From Aestuariirhabdus litorea (lineage in GTDB: Bacteria; Pseudomonadota; Gammaproteobacteria; Pseudomonadales; Aestuariirhabdaceae), in assembly GCF_003864255.1 (NCBI RefSeq), contig NZ_QWEZ01000002.1, forward strand, positions 558,001 through 622,000: a DNA stretch of 64,000 bases, given 5' to 3'. Positions 1 through 8,469 of the stretch are shown one piece after another. Numbering within the stretch: the stretch's first letter is position 1; every line of letters begins with the position of its first letter. Both the position numbers and the translations under genes were made by a program. Below the pieces are notes generated by a model. That model was not told where the DNA came from. It did not search any database and was given only the letters and a program-made list of their open reading frames with translations.

Positions 1-1
1 G

Positions 2-613
2 ATGCCGATCGGCTTGCTGGTGGGGCGCTACCTGGCCACTACCAAAATGCGCGGCAAGCATTGGCTGGAGGCGGCCCTGACTTTGCCGTTGGTACTGCCG
101 CCGACGGTCTTGGGTTACTACCTGCTGGTCTCCATGGGGGGGCAATCCTGGTTGGGCGGGGCCTGGCAGTGGCTGTTTTCGCGCCCACTGGCCTTCAGCT
201 TCGAAGCCATATTGCTGGCCTCCCTACTGGTCAACCTTCCCTTTGCGATCCAGCCGGTGCAGCGCGCTTTCGAGCGTCTCGATCCTGCGTTGCTGGATGC
301 CGCGGCCTGCTGCGGCCTGAGTCGCTGGCGCATGTTCTGGCGTATCGAGTTACCGCTGGTATGGCCCGGACTGGTCACTGCCGCGGTAATGACCTTCGCC
401 CACACCCTGGGCGAATTTGGGGTAGTTCTGATGGTGGGCGGTAGTATTCCGGGCCAGACCCAGACCTTGTCGATAGCGATCTACGACCGTATGCAAACCT
501 TTGACGCCGAGGGGGCGGGGGTAATGTCAGCGACCCTGGTGGGGGTTGCCCTGGTCGCCGTGACCATCAGCCTGTTCAGTATGCACCGACGACGAGGTGG
601 CCATGGACGATAG
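2..613 (+). CDS. modB: Molybdate ABC transporter permease ModB (5' partial)
   Basis: Inner-membrane permease of the molybdate importer, which passes MoO4 from periplasmic ModA through the membrane using ModC ATPase. The visible 203 residues are almost entirely hydrophobic helices. They contain the cytoplasmic permease loop (DAAACCGLSRWRMF followed by IELPLVWPG, about residues 99-124) that docks on the ATPase. The family is usually about 225 residues, so the true start probably lies left of the window and the Met at base 2 may be internal. The stop codon overlaps the start of modC, which indicates translational coupling in one operon. Confidence 0.93.
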   Translation: MPIGLLVGRYLATTKMRGKHWLEAALTLPLVLPPTVLGYYLLVSMGGQSWLGGAWQWLFSRPLAFSFEAILLASLLVNLPFAIQPVQRAFERLDPALLDAAACCGLSRWRMFWRIELPLVWPGLVTAAVMTFAHTLGEFGVVLMVGGSIPGQTQTLSIAIYDRMQTFDAEGAGVMSATLVGVALVAVTISLFSMHRRRGGHGR

Positions 614-1763
614 GGCATTAAGGCTCTCGATCCAGCAGCAACGGCCGGTGTTGCTGGAGGCCGATCTGAGTTGTGAGGCTGGCGAGATGCTGGCCATCGT
701 GGGACCCTCGGGTAGCGGCAAGTCGACCCTGCTGCGAGCGATTGCGGGACTGGGAGCGCCGGTGCGGGGGGTGATTCGCTGCGGCGGTCAGCTGTGGCGC
801 GATTCCTCTGCGGGGGTTCGCCTGCCCACGCGTGAGCGGGGGGTGGGCATGGTGTTCCAGCAGTACGCCCTTTTTCCTCACCTCAGTGCATTGGAAAACG
901 TGATGGAGGCGGTAACCAGCCTGCCGAGGGCCGAGCGAGCCGAGCAGGCCCAGCGCTGGCTGGCGCGGGTGAATATGTCCGGCCTTGAGCAACGCCGGCC
1001 GGAACAGCTGTCCGGCGGACAGCAGCAGCGGGTGGCCCTGGCCCGAGCGCTGGCGGGCAACCCCCGGCTGTTGCTGCTGGATGAGCCCTTCGCCGCAGTG
1101 GATCGGGTGACCCGGGAGAAGCTCTACCGTGAGTTGGCAACTTTGCGCCGTAGTCTGTCGGTACCGGCGTTGCTGGTGACCCACGATGTGGAGGAGGCGC
1201 TGATGCTGGCTGACCGCCTCTGTATCTTCGCCCAGGGGCGGGTGCTGCAAAGTGCGAGTGCGGCGGAGCTGATTGCACGGCCGGCGGACGGGCAGGTGGC
1301 TAGGTTGGTGGGACATCGCAATATATTCCGGGCCGATGTGATTCGACATGACCACTCCAGTCAGCAAACGGTGATCGAGTGGCGCGGGATCCGCCTGGTG
1401 GCAGGGTTGCAGGAGCGATTCCCGGTTGGCAGCCGGGTGAGCTGGGTGATCCCCCGTTCCCGGGTGCTGCTCTATACCCCGCGCGATGGGCTGGAGCAGC
1501 GTGAAAATACAGTGGTTGGCCAGGTTCATGAGTTAGTGCCCCTGGGCGATATGGTGGCGGTCACCGCTGCGGTGGCTGAGGGGGGGCGACCGCCGATTCA
1601 CCTGATGTTGCCCGCACATGTGGTTAGCCGCCGCCGTATTGAGGTTGGCAAGGCGCTGCACATGACGCTGGAGGCGGAGGGGATCTGGCTGATGCCAGGG
1701 GATCGCTATCACATTGAGGACGATGCGCAGCCGGTAACCTCTCAGGTCGGTGCGCCACGGTAA
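603..1763 (+). CDS. modC: Molybdenum ABC transporter ATP-binding protein ModC
   Basis: ATPase of the molybdate importer. In order it carries a Walker A motif (GPSGSGKST, near residue 35), the Q-loop (VFQQYALFPH), the ABC signature LSGGQQQRVALARAL, Walker B LLLLDEPFAAVD and the H-loop TH. A C-terminal TOBE/Mop-type region begins around residue 290, as is typical of ModC and absent from many other ATPases. A GTG at 597 is also possible, but GAGG lies just before ATG 603, so I prefer 603. The start overlaps modB, and the last 22 bases overlap the convergent glycosylase gene on the other strand. Confidence 0.95.
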   Translation: MDDRALRLSIQQQRPVLLEADLSCEAGEMLAIVGPSGSGKSTLLRAIAGLGAPVRGVIRCGGQLWRDSSAGVRLPTRERGVGMVFQQYALFPHLSALENVMEAVTSLPRAERAEQAQRWLARVNMSGLEQRRPEQLSGGQQQRVALARALAGNPRLLLLDEPFAAVDRVTREKLYRELATLRRSLSVPALLVTHDVEEALMLADRLCIFAQGRVLQSASAAELIARPADGQVARLVGHRNIFRADVIRHDHSSQQTVIEWRGIRLVAGLQERFPVGSRVSWVIPRSRVLLYTPRDGLEQRENTVVGQVHELVPLGDMVAVTAAVAEGGRPPIHLMLPAHVVSRRRIEVGKALHMTLEAEGIWLMPGDRYHIEDDAQPVTSQVGAPR

Positions 1764-2353
1764 TAGTGCCAGAGGAAAAGAGAAGCGGTGCTGCGCCAGG
1801 GGCTCCAGGCAGCGGTCATCTCCCGCGCCTGCCTGGGGGTGGGTTTTTGCGGCAGCCCCTTGAGTCGACCCAGGGCCACCAGCAGGGCGAGGTCATCGGC
1901 GGGAAAGATATCGGGGCGCTGGAGGGAAAACATCAGGTAGATCTCCGCGCTCCAGCGACCAAAACCGCGCAGGGATGAGATCACCTCAATTGCCGCCTGG
2001 TCTTCCAGCCGGGCCAGCCCGTCGATATCGAGGCGCCCGCTGGTCACCGCCTCGGCCAACCCCCTGGCGTACTCAATCTTGCGGAAGGAGAGCCCGGCGG
2101 CTCTAAGCGTTGCGGCTTCCAGCTCCAAAAGGGCGCTGGCCGTGACACGAGGCATCAGTGCCTTGACCCGTCCCATGATCGCCTGAGACGCCTGGGTGGA
2201 GATCTGTTGGCTGACGATCGTGGCGAGCAGGGTCTCAAAGCCGGGCGGCCGCATACGGGGAGGCGGCGGCCCTATCCGGGCGAGTGCCTGGGCCAGTTGG
2301 GGGTCGCTTGCGGCCAGAGACTGCATCGCCCTGGTAATCTGTGCGCTATCCAT
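1742..2353 (-). CDS. AlkA-type DNA-3-methyladenine glycosylase
   Basis: Base-excision repair glycosylase of the HhH-GPD superfamily, 203 residues, which removes alkylated bases from DNA. The helix-hairpin-helix LRGFGRWSAEIYLMF is followed by FPADDLAL, where the second Asp matches the catalytic Asp of AlkA. It lacks the N-terminal AlkA_N domain of E. coli AlkA and so resembles the short form common in Pseudomonas. The start at 2353 is chosen because GGAGG sits 9 bases upstream; an in-frame upstream extension to 2446 has no ribosome site and unlike composition. It converges with modC and overlaps its 3' end. Confidence 0.9.
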   Translation of the reverse strand: MDSAQITRAMQSLAASDPQLAQALARIGPPPPRMRPPGFETLLATIVSQQISTQASQAIMGRVKALMPRVTASALLELEAATLRAAGLSFRKIEYARGLAEAVTSGRLDIDGLARLEDQAAIEVISSLRGFGRWSAEIYLMFSLQRPDIFPADDLALLVALGRLKGLPQKPTPRQAREMTAAWSPWRSTASLFLWHYYRGAPT

Positions 2354-2666
2354 CGGTGGGTGCCTCCAAACCACTCCATCCAGTTTAGTGTTCGAGCTGC
2401 CTTGGGGTAAGCCCTCCTGAATCTTTGGCGCGGAGATCGGTGACAAAGGGCGTTTGCCGATAAAATGCCACCAATCATCAAAAAAGGGTTTTAGAAATTG
2501 GCGCTTGCTGGTATTTTGATCAGCCTAAATGGCCGTTTAATACGTACGATGGTGCCATTTATCGGCGTGATCGGGGCAAAGGGTGGACCTGTCCCAGCAG
2601 AAAACAATAATCAAACCGGCGGAGCAGCAACCCCTCGCTGCCAAAAGCCGGATGCGGAGAGCTTGT
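2354..2666. other. Intergenic region between divergent glycosylase and DUF1329 genes
   Basis: This 313-base stretch holds the promoters of two divergent genes; I see no convincing ORF. Bases 2440-2660 are more AT-rich than the surroundings. An imperfect 16-17 bp inverted repeat (2456-2472 and 2551-2566) brackets 78 bases, and a shorter perfect 8-bp inverted repeat is nested on its right side. A weak sigma-70-like pair TTGATC (2516) and TAATAC (2538) with a 16-base spacer could drive the rightward gene, but the match is poor. Confidence 0.5.
2456..2566. repeat. Imperfect terminal inverted repeat pair, 111 bp
   Basis: GCCGATAAAATGCCACC at 2456-2472 is matched in reverse complement at 2551-2566 (GCCGATAAATGGCACC), with one indel and one mismatch. 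TAAATGGC (2526-2533) and GCCATTTA (2554-2561) form a second inverted repeat inside it. This could be a regulatory stem, a two-site operator or a decayed miniature element; the sequence alone does not decide. Confidence 0.5.
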
Positions 2667-4013
2667 ATGAATCGGTATGTAGTGGCACTGGGCAGTTGCC
2701 TGGTAATGGGCGTCGCTGTGGCGGCAGTACCTGAGGATCAGGCGCAGCGCCTGGGAAAGGACCTGACGCCCCTGGGGGCTGAAAAAGGGGGCAACTCAGC
2801 GGGCACCATCCCCCCCTGGGCGGGTGGCATCCTGCAACCGCCTGCCAGTTATGTCGAGGGTAAGCAGCACACGGACCCCTTTGCCCAAGAACAGCCCCTG
2901 TATGAGATCAGTGCCGAAAACCTGGACACCTACAGCGAATTGTTAAGCCAGGGGCATCAGTACCTGCTGGCCAACTACCCGGGCTATAAGATAAAAGTGT
3001 TTCCGAGTCACCGAACCGCCTCGTCGCCCGACTATATCTATCAACGAACCCGTGAAAATGCGACCCGGGCCGAACTGATCTCTCGCGGCAACGGCGTCAC
3101 TGGCGCAGCCGCCGGAGTCCCCTTCCCGATACCGGGAGATGGCCTGGAAGTGATCTGGAATCATATTCTGCGCTATCGAGGTAACAGCATCCGGTTTACG
3201 ACTAATCAGGCGGCTGTTCATCGTGGTGGCAACTATACCCTTGTGCGCCAGGCCAAGGAGATTCTGTTTGAGTACGGGCAGCCGGAGATGACGCCGGAAG
3301 AGCTGGGCAACAAGATCTTTTATTACAAATATGATGTAACCTCACCTGCCAAGCTGGCGGGAAATGCACTGCTGGTGCACGAAACCCTTGACCAGATTCT
3401 CTCGCTTCGTAGTGCCTGGCGCTATACCGCCGGACAGCGTAGGGTCCGCCGACTGCCGGTGCTGGCCTATGATGACATCAGCCCCGACACCGACGGTATG
3501 CTAACAACCGATAGTGTGGATATGTACAACGGTGCGCCTAACCTCTACGAGTGGAACCTCCTGGGCAAGAGAGAAATGCTGGTTCCCTACAACAGCTACG
3601 CGCTGCACAGTGACCAGCTGGAGTATGAGCAGATACTGCAGCCCAAAATGGTCAATCCTGAATATGGTCGTTACGAGCTGCACCGGGTATGGGTGGTGGA
3701 AGGTAGTCTGCGAGACGGGCTAAGTCATCGTTACACCAAGCGTCGCTTCTATGTGGACGAGGACAGCTGGCAGATCCTGATGGTCGACCTCTACAACGAG
3801 GAGGGTGAGCTGCAGTATTTCCAGGAGGGGCACCCCATCAACTACTACGAAGTACCGGTCGTGGCATCGACACTGGAGGTGCTCTACAACTTCGACAGTG
3901 AGCGCTATTTTGTCGATGGCCTGGATAATCAGGAGTCGCCCTACGATTTCAGCTTTAAGACCCGCTCGCGCAACTTCTCATCCAGCGCTATGCGCCGCAA
4001 GGGCACCAAATAG
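2667..4013 (+). CDS. Exported DUF1329 family protein
   Basis: Secreted protein of 448 residues with a clear Sec signal peptide (MNRYVVALGSCLVMGVAVAA) followed by the DUF1329 hallmark N-terminus: EDQAQRLGKDLTPLGAEKGGN, then TIPPWAGG. DUF1329 proteins are periplasmic or outer-membrane associated, of unknown biochemical function, and often sit beside DUF1302 and RND-type exporter genes; no such partner is visible here. An upstream in-frame ATG (2583) would put 28 hydrophilic residues before the signal peptide. I therefore chose 2667, which has GGAGA 7-11 bases upstream. It is probably a single-gene transcript. Confidence 0.9.
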   Translation: MNRYVVALGSCLVMGVAVAAVPEDQAQRLGKDLTPLGAEKGGNSAGTIPPWAGGILQPPASYVEGKQHTDPFAQEQPLYEISAENLDTYSELLSQGHQYLLANYPGYKIKVFPSHRTASSPDYIYQRTRENATRAELISRGNGVTGAAAGVPFPIPGDGLEVIWNHILRYRGNSIRFTTNQAAVHRGGNYTLVRQAKEILFEYGQPEMTPEELGNKIFYYKYDVTSPAKLAGNALLVHETLDQILSLRSAWRYTAGQRRVRRLPVLAYDDISPDTDGMLTTDSVDMYNGAPNLYEWNLLGKREMLVPYNSYALHSDQLEYEQILQPKMVNPEYGRYELHRVWVVEGSLRDGLSHRYTKRRFYVDEDSWQILMVDLYNEEGELQYFQEGHPINYYEVPVVASTLEVLYNFDSERYFVDGLDNQESPYDFSFKTRSRNFSSSAMRRKGTK

Positions 4014-4028
4014 AGACCGTTTGAGCTG

Positions 4029-4048
4029 GCCCCGGTGTGAACCGGGGC
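4029..4048. terminator. Hairpin between convergent genes
   Basis: GCCCCGGT (4029-4036) pairs with ACCGGGGC (4041-4048) across the loop GTGA. It lies between the stop codons of the DUF1329 gene (+) and the DUF3392 gene (-) and touches the latter stop. There is no strong T-run on either side, so termination here is an inference. Confidence 0.5.
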
Positions 4049-4374
4049 TAGTTGTTTCGGTCCGCGGCAAATCCGATCAGGATAAAGACCAGCAGTAGCA
4101 CCGGTGAAAGCATCTCGTTATTGAGCTGGCCCAGTGCCCTCGCCAGAAGCGGGCTTAGTAGAACCAGTGAGGCACCGTAGCCGATGGCGCAGACCAGGAT
4201 AAAGATCGCGGTGCGCAGCAGGAAGTTGAGCTGGCTGATGTTGCGTTTGATGGCGCGGTTGAGGCTGGAGCCATAGATCACCATCAGTGTAGCGATGATG
4301 GCGAGGGCTATCTCGGACAGGTAGCCGCGCAGCCAGTGGGAGAGGTTAATAAAGAGATCGGCAATCGGTTCCAT
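4048..4374 (-). CDS. DUF3392 family small inner-membrane protein
   Basis: Predicted inner-membrane protein of 108 residues with three hydrophobic segments (about residues 19-36, 51-76 and 87-103) and the basic loop RAIKRNISQLNF. Length and pattern fit the DUF3392 family of gammaproteobacteria, which has no known function. It sits just downstream of hemW on the same strand with only 5 bases between, so it is probably the last gene of the metX-metW-DUF4426-rdgB-hemW transcript. Confidence 0.8.
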   Translation of the reverse strand: MEPIADLFINLSHWLRGYLSEIALAIIATLMVIYGSSLNRAIKRNISQLNFLLRTAIFILVCAIGYGASLVLLSPLLARALGQLNNEMLSPVLLLVFILIGFAADRNN

Positions 4375-4379
4375 AGCGG

Positions 4380-5513
4380 TCAGGGTAAAAAGAGTTCCAA
4401 TAGGTTGTTGAGAAACAGGCGCCCCTGCGCGGTCGGTTGCAGGCGCTCGCCAGCGTGGATCAGCCCCTTTTCAATCGCCTGTTGCAGCGGGCGATGGATG
4501 AGATCGAGGGGCAACCCTGTGCGTTCGCTGAACAGGTTGAGTTCTACCCCGTCGTTGAGACGCAGGGCATTCATCATAAACTCGAGCGGTAACTCGCCGG
4601 CCTCAAGCACCCGCTGGCCGGCGTTAAAGTCCTTGTCGCGTGCGAGGTATTGGCTCGGCATCCGGGTTTTCCAGTTGCGGGTGATTACCCCCTCAGGGGA
4701 GCTGAACTTGCCATGGGCACCGGCGCCTATGCCGATGAAGTCACCGAAGCGCCAATAATTGAGGTTGTGCCGGCTGGGTTGGTCGGGACGGGCGTAGGCA
4801 GAGGTTTCGTACTGTTGGAGACCGGCCTCGGCCAGCAACGCTTGACCCTGTTGTTGCATCGCCCACAGAGGCTCCTCCGCCGGTAGTTGAGGAGGGCGTG
4901 AATAAAACTCTGTATTGGGCTCGATGGTGAGCTGGTACCAGGAGAGGTGGTCGGGGTTGAGGGCGATGGCCTGCTTGAGATCGGCGAGGGCCTCTGCAGG
5001 GCTTTGCCCAGGCAGGCCAAACATCAGGTCCAGGTTGATGCGCTCGAAGCCTGCAGCGCGAGCCTCTGCAAAAGCCTGCTGGGCCTGGTGGGCACTGTGG
5101 ATACGCCCGAGCAGTTGCAGCTTGAGGTCGTCGAAGCTCTGAACCCCGATCGAAAGCCGATTGATGCCGATCTCCCGATAGGCACTGAAACGGCCGTGTT
5201 CGGTGGTGCCGGGGTTGGCCTCCAGGGTGATCTCGATGTCGTCACTGAAGCGAGACTGTTGCTGCAGCCCCTGAAGAAGCCTCCCCAGTGCAGCCGGGCT
5301 GAACAGGCTGGGGGTGCCTCCGCCAATAAAGAGGCTGCTGATGGGGCGATCGCGCAGGTGGGACGACTCGCTGGCAAAATCCCGTAGCAGGGCCTCGACA
5401 TAGGCCTCCTCGGGTAGATGGTCACCGGCGGCGTGGGAGTTGAAGTCGCAGTAGGGACACTTGCGCACGCACCAAGGGATATGGACATAGAGTCCGAGAG
5501 GAGGTAATTGCAT
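4380..5513 (-). CDS. hemW: Radical SAM heme chaperone HemW
   Basis: Radical SAM protein of 377 residues related to coproporphyrinogen dehydrogenase HemN but acting as a heme-binding chaperone. The [4Fe-4S] motif is CVRKCPYC near residue 16, followed by the SAM-binding GGGTPS. The HemW-specific heme motif HNxxYW is present as RHNLNYWRFGD. A HemN C-terminal winged domain completes it (LNDGVELNLFSERTG onward). The first ATG is 5513; a TTG at 5522 directly abuts the rdgB stop. Pairing of hemW directly after rdgB is common in gammaproteobacteria. Confidence 0.95.
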   Translation of the reverse strand: MQLPPLGLYVHIPWCVRKCPYCDFNSHAAGDHLPEEAYVEALLRDFASESSHLRDRPISSLFIGGGTPSLFSPAALGRLLQGLQQQSRFSDDIEITLEANPGTTEHGRFSAYREIGINRLSIGVQSFDDLKLQLLGRIHSAHQAQQAFAEARAAGFERINLDLMFGLPGQSPAEALADLKQAIALNPDHLSWYQLTIEPNTEFYSRPPQLPAEEPLWAMQQQGQALLAEAGLQQYETSAYARPDQPSRHNLNYWRFGDFIGIGAGAHGKFSSPEGVITRNWKTRMPSQYLARDKDFNAGQRVLEAGELPLEFMMNALRLNDGVELNLFSERTGLPLDLIHRPLQQAIEKGLIHAGERLQPTAQGRLFLNNLLELFLP

Positions 5514-5522
5514 CGGCGACAA

Positions 5523-6128
5523 TCAGGCGAGCCGAAGCTGCTCGACCAGCGCCTGCATCGCCTGACCGCGATGGCTAAGCCGGTTTTTGATCTCCGGTGG
5601 GAGCTCGGCACTGGCGCAGTGCTCGCTGGGCACAAAGAATAGCGGGTCGTAACCGAACCCCTGGTCGCCGCGAGGGGCTTCCAGTATGAAACCTTCCCAG
5701 GTTCCCTGGCAGATCAGCGGGGTGGGATCCTTGGCGTGACGCATATAGACCAGCAGGCAGCGGAATCGAGCGGTGCGTTGCTCCGTCGGTAGGCCGAGCA
5801 GCTCGTCCAGCAGCTTCTGGTTGTTGTCGGCATCGGTCGCTTCAAACCCGGCGAAGCGAGCCGAATAGATACCCGGAGCGCCATTGAGCGCGTCCACTTC
5901 GAGCCCGGAGTCGTCGGCAATGGCGGGTAACCCGGAAACCAGGCAGGCGTGGCGAGCTTTGAGAATGGCGTTCTCGACAAAGCTGAGGCCGTTTTCCTCT
6001 ACCGATTCGATGGAGAACTGGCTTTGGGGCAACAGCTTGATGCCAAGGCCGCCCAGGCGATGCTGCAGCTCATTCAATTTGCCTCGATTATTGCTGGCCA
6101 GGACCACTTGCTGGATCTCGGTCGACAT
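5523..6128 (-). CDS. rdgB: XTP/dITP pyrophosphatase RdgB
   Basis: House-cleaning nucleotide pyrophosphatase of 201 residues that hydrolyses dITP, XTP and ITP to monophosphates and so prevents deaminated purines entering DNA. Family signatures are the N-terminal phosphate loop VLASNNRGKLNEL, the metal/catalytic ADDSGLEVDALNGAPGIYSARFAG, the substrate-specificity segment GDQGFGYDPLF and the C-terminal KNRLSHRGQAM. It sits 8 bases after the DUF4426 gene and abuts hemW. Confidence 0.97.
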   Translation of the reverse strand: MSTEIQQVVLASNNRGKLNELQHRLGGLGIKLLPQSQFSIESVEENGLSFVENAILKARHACLVSGLPAIADDSGLEVDALNGAPGIYSARFAGFEATDADNNQKLLDELLGLPTEQRTARFRCLLVYMRHAKDPTPLICQGTWEGFILEAPRGDQGFGYDPLFFVPSEHCASAELPPEIKNRLSHRGQAMQALVEQLRLA

Positions 6129-6136
6129 GGTGCCGG

Positions 6137-6583
6137 TTACTCCTGGTAGAGTGTGTGGGTGAATTTAAGGGTCAGCCGGGTGCCGTCGGCGGTCTCAATA
6201 TCAACGTTGTAGTGCAGCACCTCTTCGTTGATGAAACGAAAGCTGGCTAGGTAGTAGATCGCGCTGCCCTCCTCAATGGGGAGAAACTCGAGGCTCTCCT
6301 GCTGCTGGATCAGGTTGGCGGTTTTTCCGACCAGCTGGGCCTTGACTGCCTTGTTGCCGGAGGCGGTTTTCTGGTGCACCGCGATGTTGAGGATGCCGAT
6401 GTCCTGCCCCCGCTTGAGACCATAACTGCGGGCTACATCGGGTTTCAGGAAGGTGCTGTTAAAGACGCTGTAGTGGACGCTGTAGCCATCGAACTCCTTG
6501 ACGCTTTGCAGCTCGTTGGCGGCCGCTGCAAGGGGCAGGGCGACCAGCAGCAGGGTGAACAGGCGAGAAAGTTGGCGAATCAT
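6137..6583 (-). CDS. DUF4426 family exported protein
   Basis: Small exported protein of 148 residues: signal peptide LFTLLLVALPLAAAANE, then a compact beta-rich domain containing FDGYSVHYSVFNSTFL and GILNIAVHQK, characteristic of DUF4426. Function is unknown. The gene has a good ribosome site (GGGAGG, 8 bases before the ATG) and sits between metW and rdgB, a position I recall as conserved in Pseudomonas-type genomes. Confidence 0.87.
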   Translation of the reverse strand: MIRQLSRLFTLLLVALPLAAAANELQSVKEFDGYSVHYSVFNSTFLKPDVARSYGLKRGQDIGILNIAVHQKTASGNKAVKAQLVGKTANLIQQQESLEFLPIEEGSAIYYLASFRFINEEVLHYNVDIETADGTRLTLKFTHTLYQE

Positions 6584-6614
6584 GGTAAGTGCCTCCCGGT
6601 CGGGTAAGGGTGGA

Positions 6615-7205
6615 TTAGCGCGTCAGGTGGTAGATGGCAATCTCACCAAAGAGATTGGGGGATAGCTTGCTGAGCCAATGACCCTGATGGGTTTGGTCCA
6701 CCACTAATCGATCCAGAATGTGCAGGTTTTTCTGGAAGCAGAGCGCTTCAAAATCCTTGAAGGTACAAAAATGGATGTTGGGGGTGTTGTACCAAGTATA
6801 GGGCATAAATTTTGAGACCGGCATGCGCCCGCGCCAGCCCAGATAGGCCCTGCAACGCCAGTGGCCGAAGTTGGGGAAGGTGACGATACACTCGCGCCCG
6901 ACCCTTAGCATCTCGTCCAGAATGAGGTCCGGGTAGTGGACCGCTTGCAGGGCCTGGGTCATGACCACAGTGTCGAAACTGCGGTCGCTGAAATTGTTCA
7001 ATCCCTTGTCAAGATCCTGCTCAACCACGTTAACACCGCGCTCGACGCATTGGGCGATGTTATGGGGGTTGATCTCCAGCCCATAGCCCTGAACCGAACG
7101 GGTCTGGCTGAGGTATTCCAGCAGGGTGCCATCGCCACAGCCAAGATCCAGTACCCGGGAGTTGGGCTTGATCCAGCGTTGTATGCATTCAAAATCACTG
7201 CGCAT
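6615..7205 (-). CDS. metW: Methionine biosynthesis protein MetW
   Basis: Class I SAM-methyltransferase-fold protein of 196 residues that partners MetX in methionine synthesis. Motif I is [15 protein letters not shown], and [17 protein letters not shown] is a family signature. The start is set at [11 protein letters not shown] (7205), which gives an 11-base overlap with the end of metX; an upstream start at 7226 would lengthen the overlap without a better ribosome site. Linked metXW is known from many proteobacteria; MetW is reported to support MetX activity rather than to methylate a known substrate. Confidence 0.95.
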   Translation of the reverse strand: MRSDFECIQRWIKPNSRVLDLGCGDGTLLEYLSQTRSVQGYGLEINPHNIAQCVERGVNVVEQDLDKGLNNFSDRSFDTVVMTQALQAVHYPDLILDEMLRVGRECIVTFPNFGHWRCRAYLGWRGRMPVSKFMPYTWYNTPNIHFCTFKDFEALCFQKNLHILDRLVVDQTHQGHWLSKLSPNLFGEIAIYHLTR

Positions 7206-8352
7206 CCGTGGACACCTCATTAGCAACGCGCGACAAATAGGCCGCCAGGGCTTCCATATAGCGGGGAATGGGCATCAGGAAGGCATCGTGGCCCTGGGGG
7301 GCGTCCACCTCGAGATAGCTGACATCTTTACGGGCCTCCAGCAATGCGGTCACGATCTCCCGCGAGCGCTCCGGTGCGAAGCGCCAGTCGGTGGTAAAGG
7401 AGATGAGCAGGAATTTGCAGAGCGCGGGCTTGAGTGCAGCCGCCAGGTCGTCGCCCTGTTCGCGGGCAGGATCAAAGTAATCCAGCGCCTTGGTCATCAG
7501 CAGGTAACTGTTGGCGTCGAAGGCTTCCGAAAAAGTCTGCCCCTGGTAACGTAGGTAACTCTCAACTTCAAAGTCGACCTCGTAGCCGAATTTAAGCTTG
7601 CCACTGCGCAGCTCGCGGCCAAACTTTTCACGCATGGAGTCATCGGACAGATAGGTAATATGGCCAATCATCCGAGCCAGCTTAAGCCCTCGTCGAGGCA
7701 GCGTATTGTGCTTCTGGTAACGCCCCTGATGGAACTCCTCGTCGCTCATGATCGCCTGGCGAGCCACTTCATTGAAGGCGATGTTCTGGGCTGAAAGTCG
7801 GGGGGCAGAGGCGATCACCAGCGCATAGCGAAGCCGCTCAGGGTAGGCGATTGACCACTGCAAGGCTTGCATCCCTCCCAGGCTTCCCCCCACCACGGCG
7901 GCCCACTGGCTGATGTTGAGGTGGTCTGCGAGCAGGGCCTGGCTATTCACCCAGTCGTGCACCGTTACCATGGGGAAATCGGGTCCGTAGTGGTGGCCGC
8001 TGGCGGGGTCAATAGAAGTGGGACCACTGGAGCCGTGACAGCCGCCCAGGTTGTTGAGGGACACTACAAAAAAGCGGTTGGTGTCGATCGGTTTTCCCGG
8101 GCCGATGGCGCTGTCCCACCAGCCCGGTTTCTTGTCCTCTATGCTGTGGTAGCCAGCAGCATGGTGATGACCGCTGAGGGCATGACAGATCAGGATTGCG
8201 TTACTGCGCGCGGCATTGAGCTCACCGTAGGTTTCATAGACCAGGGTAAACTCCGGCAGGGAGCGTCCGCTGAGTAATTTGAGGGGTTGCTGGAAGTGAG
8301 CAACCTGAGGCTCTACAAGGCCGACGGAGTCTGCGGGAATCGATACGGGCAT
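7195..8352 (-). CDS. metX: Homoserine O-acyltransferase MetX
   Basis: Alpha/beta-hydrolase acyltransferase of 385 residues that activates homoserine for methionine synthesis. The nucleophile elbow is [13 protein letters not shown], a His is in APQGHDAFL, and the oxyanion/acyl region reads [12 protein letters not shown]. Many gammaproteobacterial MetX proteins linked to metW, including the Pseudomonas type, use succinyl-CoA rather than acetyl-CoA. The GSSGP form here makes succinyl-CoA plausible, but that is inference. No Shine-Dalgarno is obvious before ATG 8352. A perfect 15-bp stem lies 57-98 bases upstream of the start. Confidence 0.95.
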   Translation of the reverse strand: MPVSIPADSVGLVEPQVAHFQQPLKLLSGRSLPEFTLVYETYGELNAARSNAILICHALSGHHHAAGYHSIEDKKPGWWDSAIGPGKPIDTNRFFVVSLNNLGGCHGSSGPTSIDPASGHHYGPDFPMVTVHDWVNSQALLADHLNISQWAAVVGGSLGGMQALQWSIAYPERLRYALVIASAPRLSAQNIAFNEVARQAIMSDEEFHQGRYQKHNTLPRRGLKLARMIGHITYLSDDSMREKFGRELRSGKLKFGYEVDFEVESYLRYQGQTFSEAFDANSYLLMTKALDYFDPAREQGDDLAAALKPALCKFLLISFTTDWRFAPERSREIVTALLEARKDVSYLEVDAPQGHDAFLMPIPRYMEALAAYLSRVANEVSTDAQ

Positions 8353-8408
8353 AGGGCTGCGTGGGTCCGGAAGAGGAGTCAGGCAAGTCTAATGAGAGTG
8401 TCGCTGCG

Positions 8409-8450
8409 GCGCAACAAGGGGGGCGCTTTTGGACACCCCCCTTGTTGCGC
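8409..8450 (-). promoter_or_regulatory. Perfect 15-bp hairpin in the metX leader
   Basis: GCGCAACAAGGGGGG (8409-8423) and its exact complement (8436-8450) flank a 12-base loop. It lies after the stop of the dynamin-like gene and before metX, both leftward. No T-run follows on the minus strand, so it is not a standard intrinsic terminator. It could be a rho-assisted terminator, a processing or mRNA-stability stem, or a metX leader control element. Confidence 0.6.
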
Positions 8451-8469
8451 AATCCCGGGTGCTTTGGGT

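Noticed and set aside
8353-8469. SAM riboswitch before metX
   Set aside because: The leader contains one long perfect stem but no multi-helix junction or conserved aptamer sequence.
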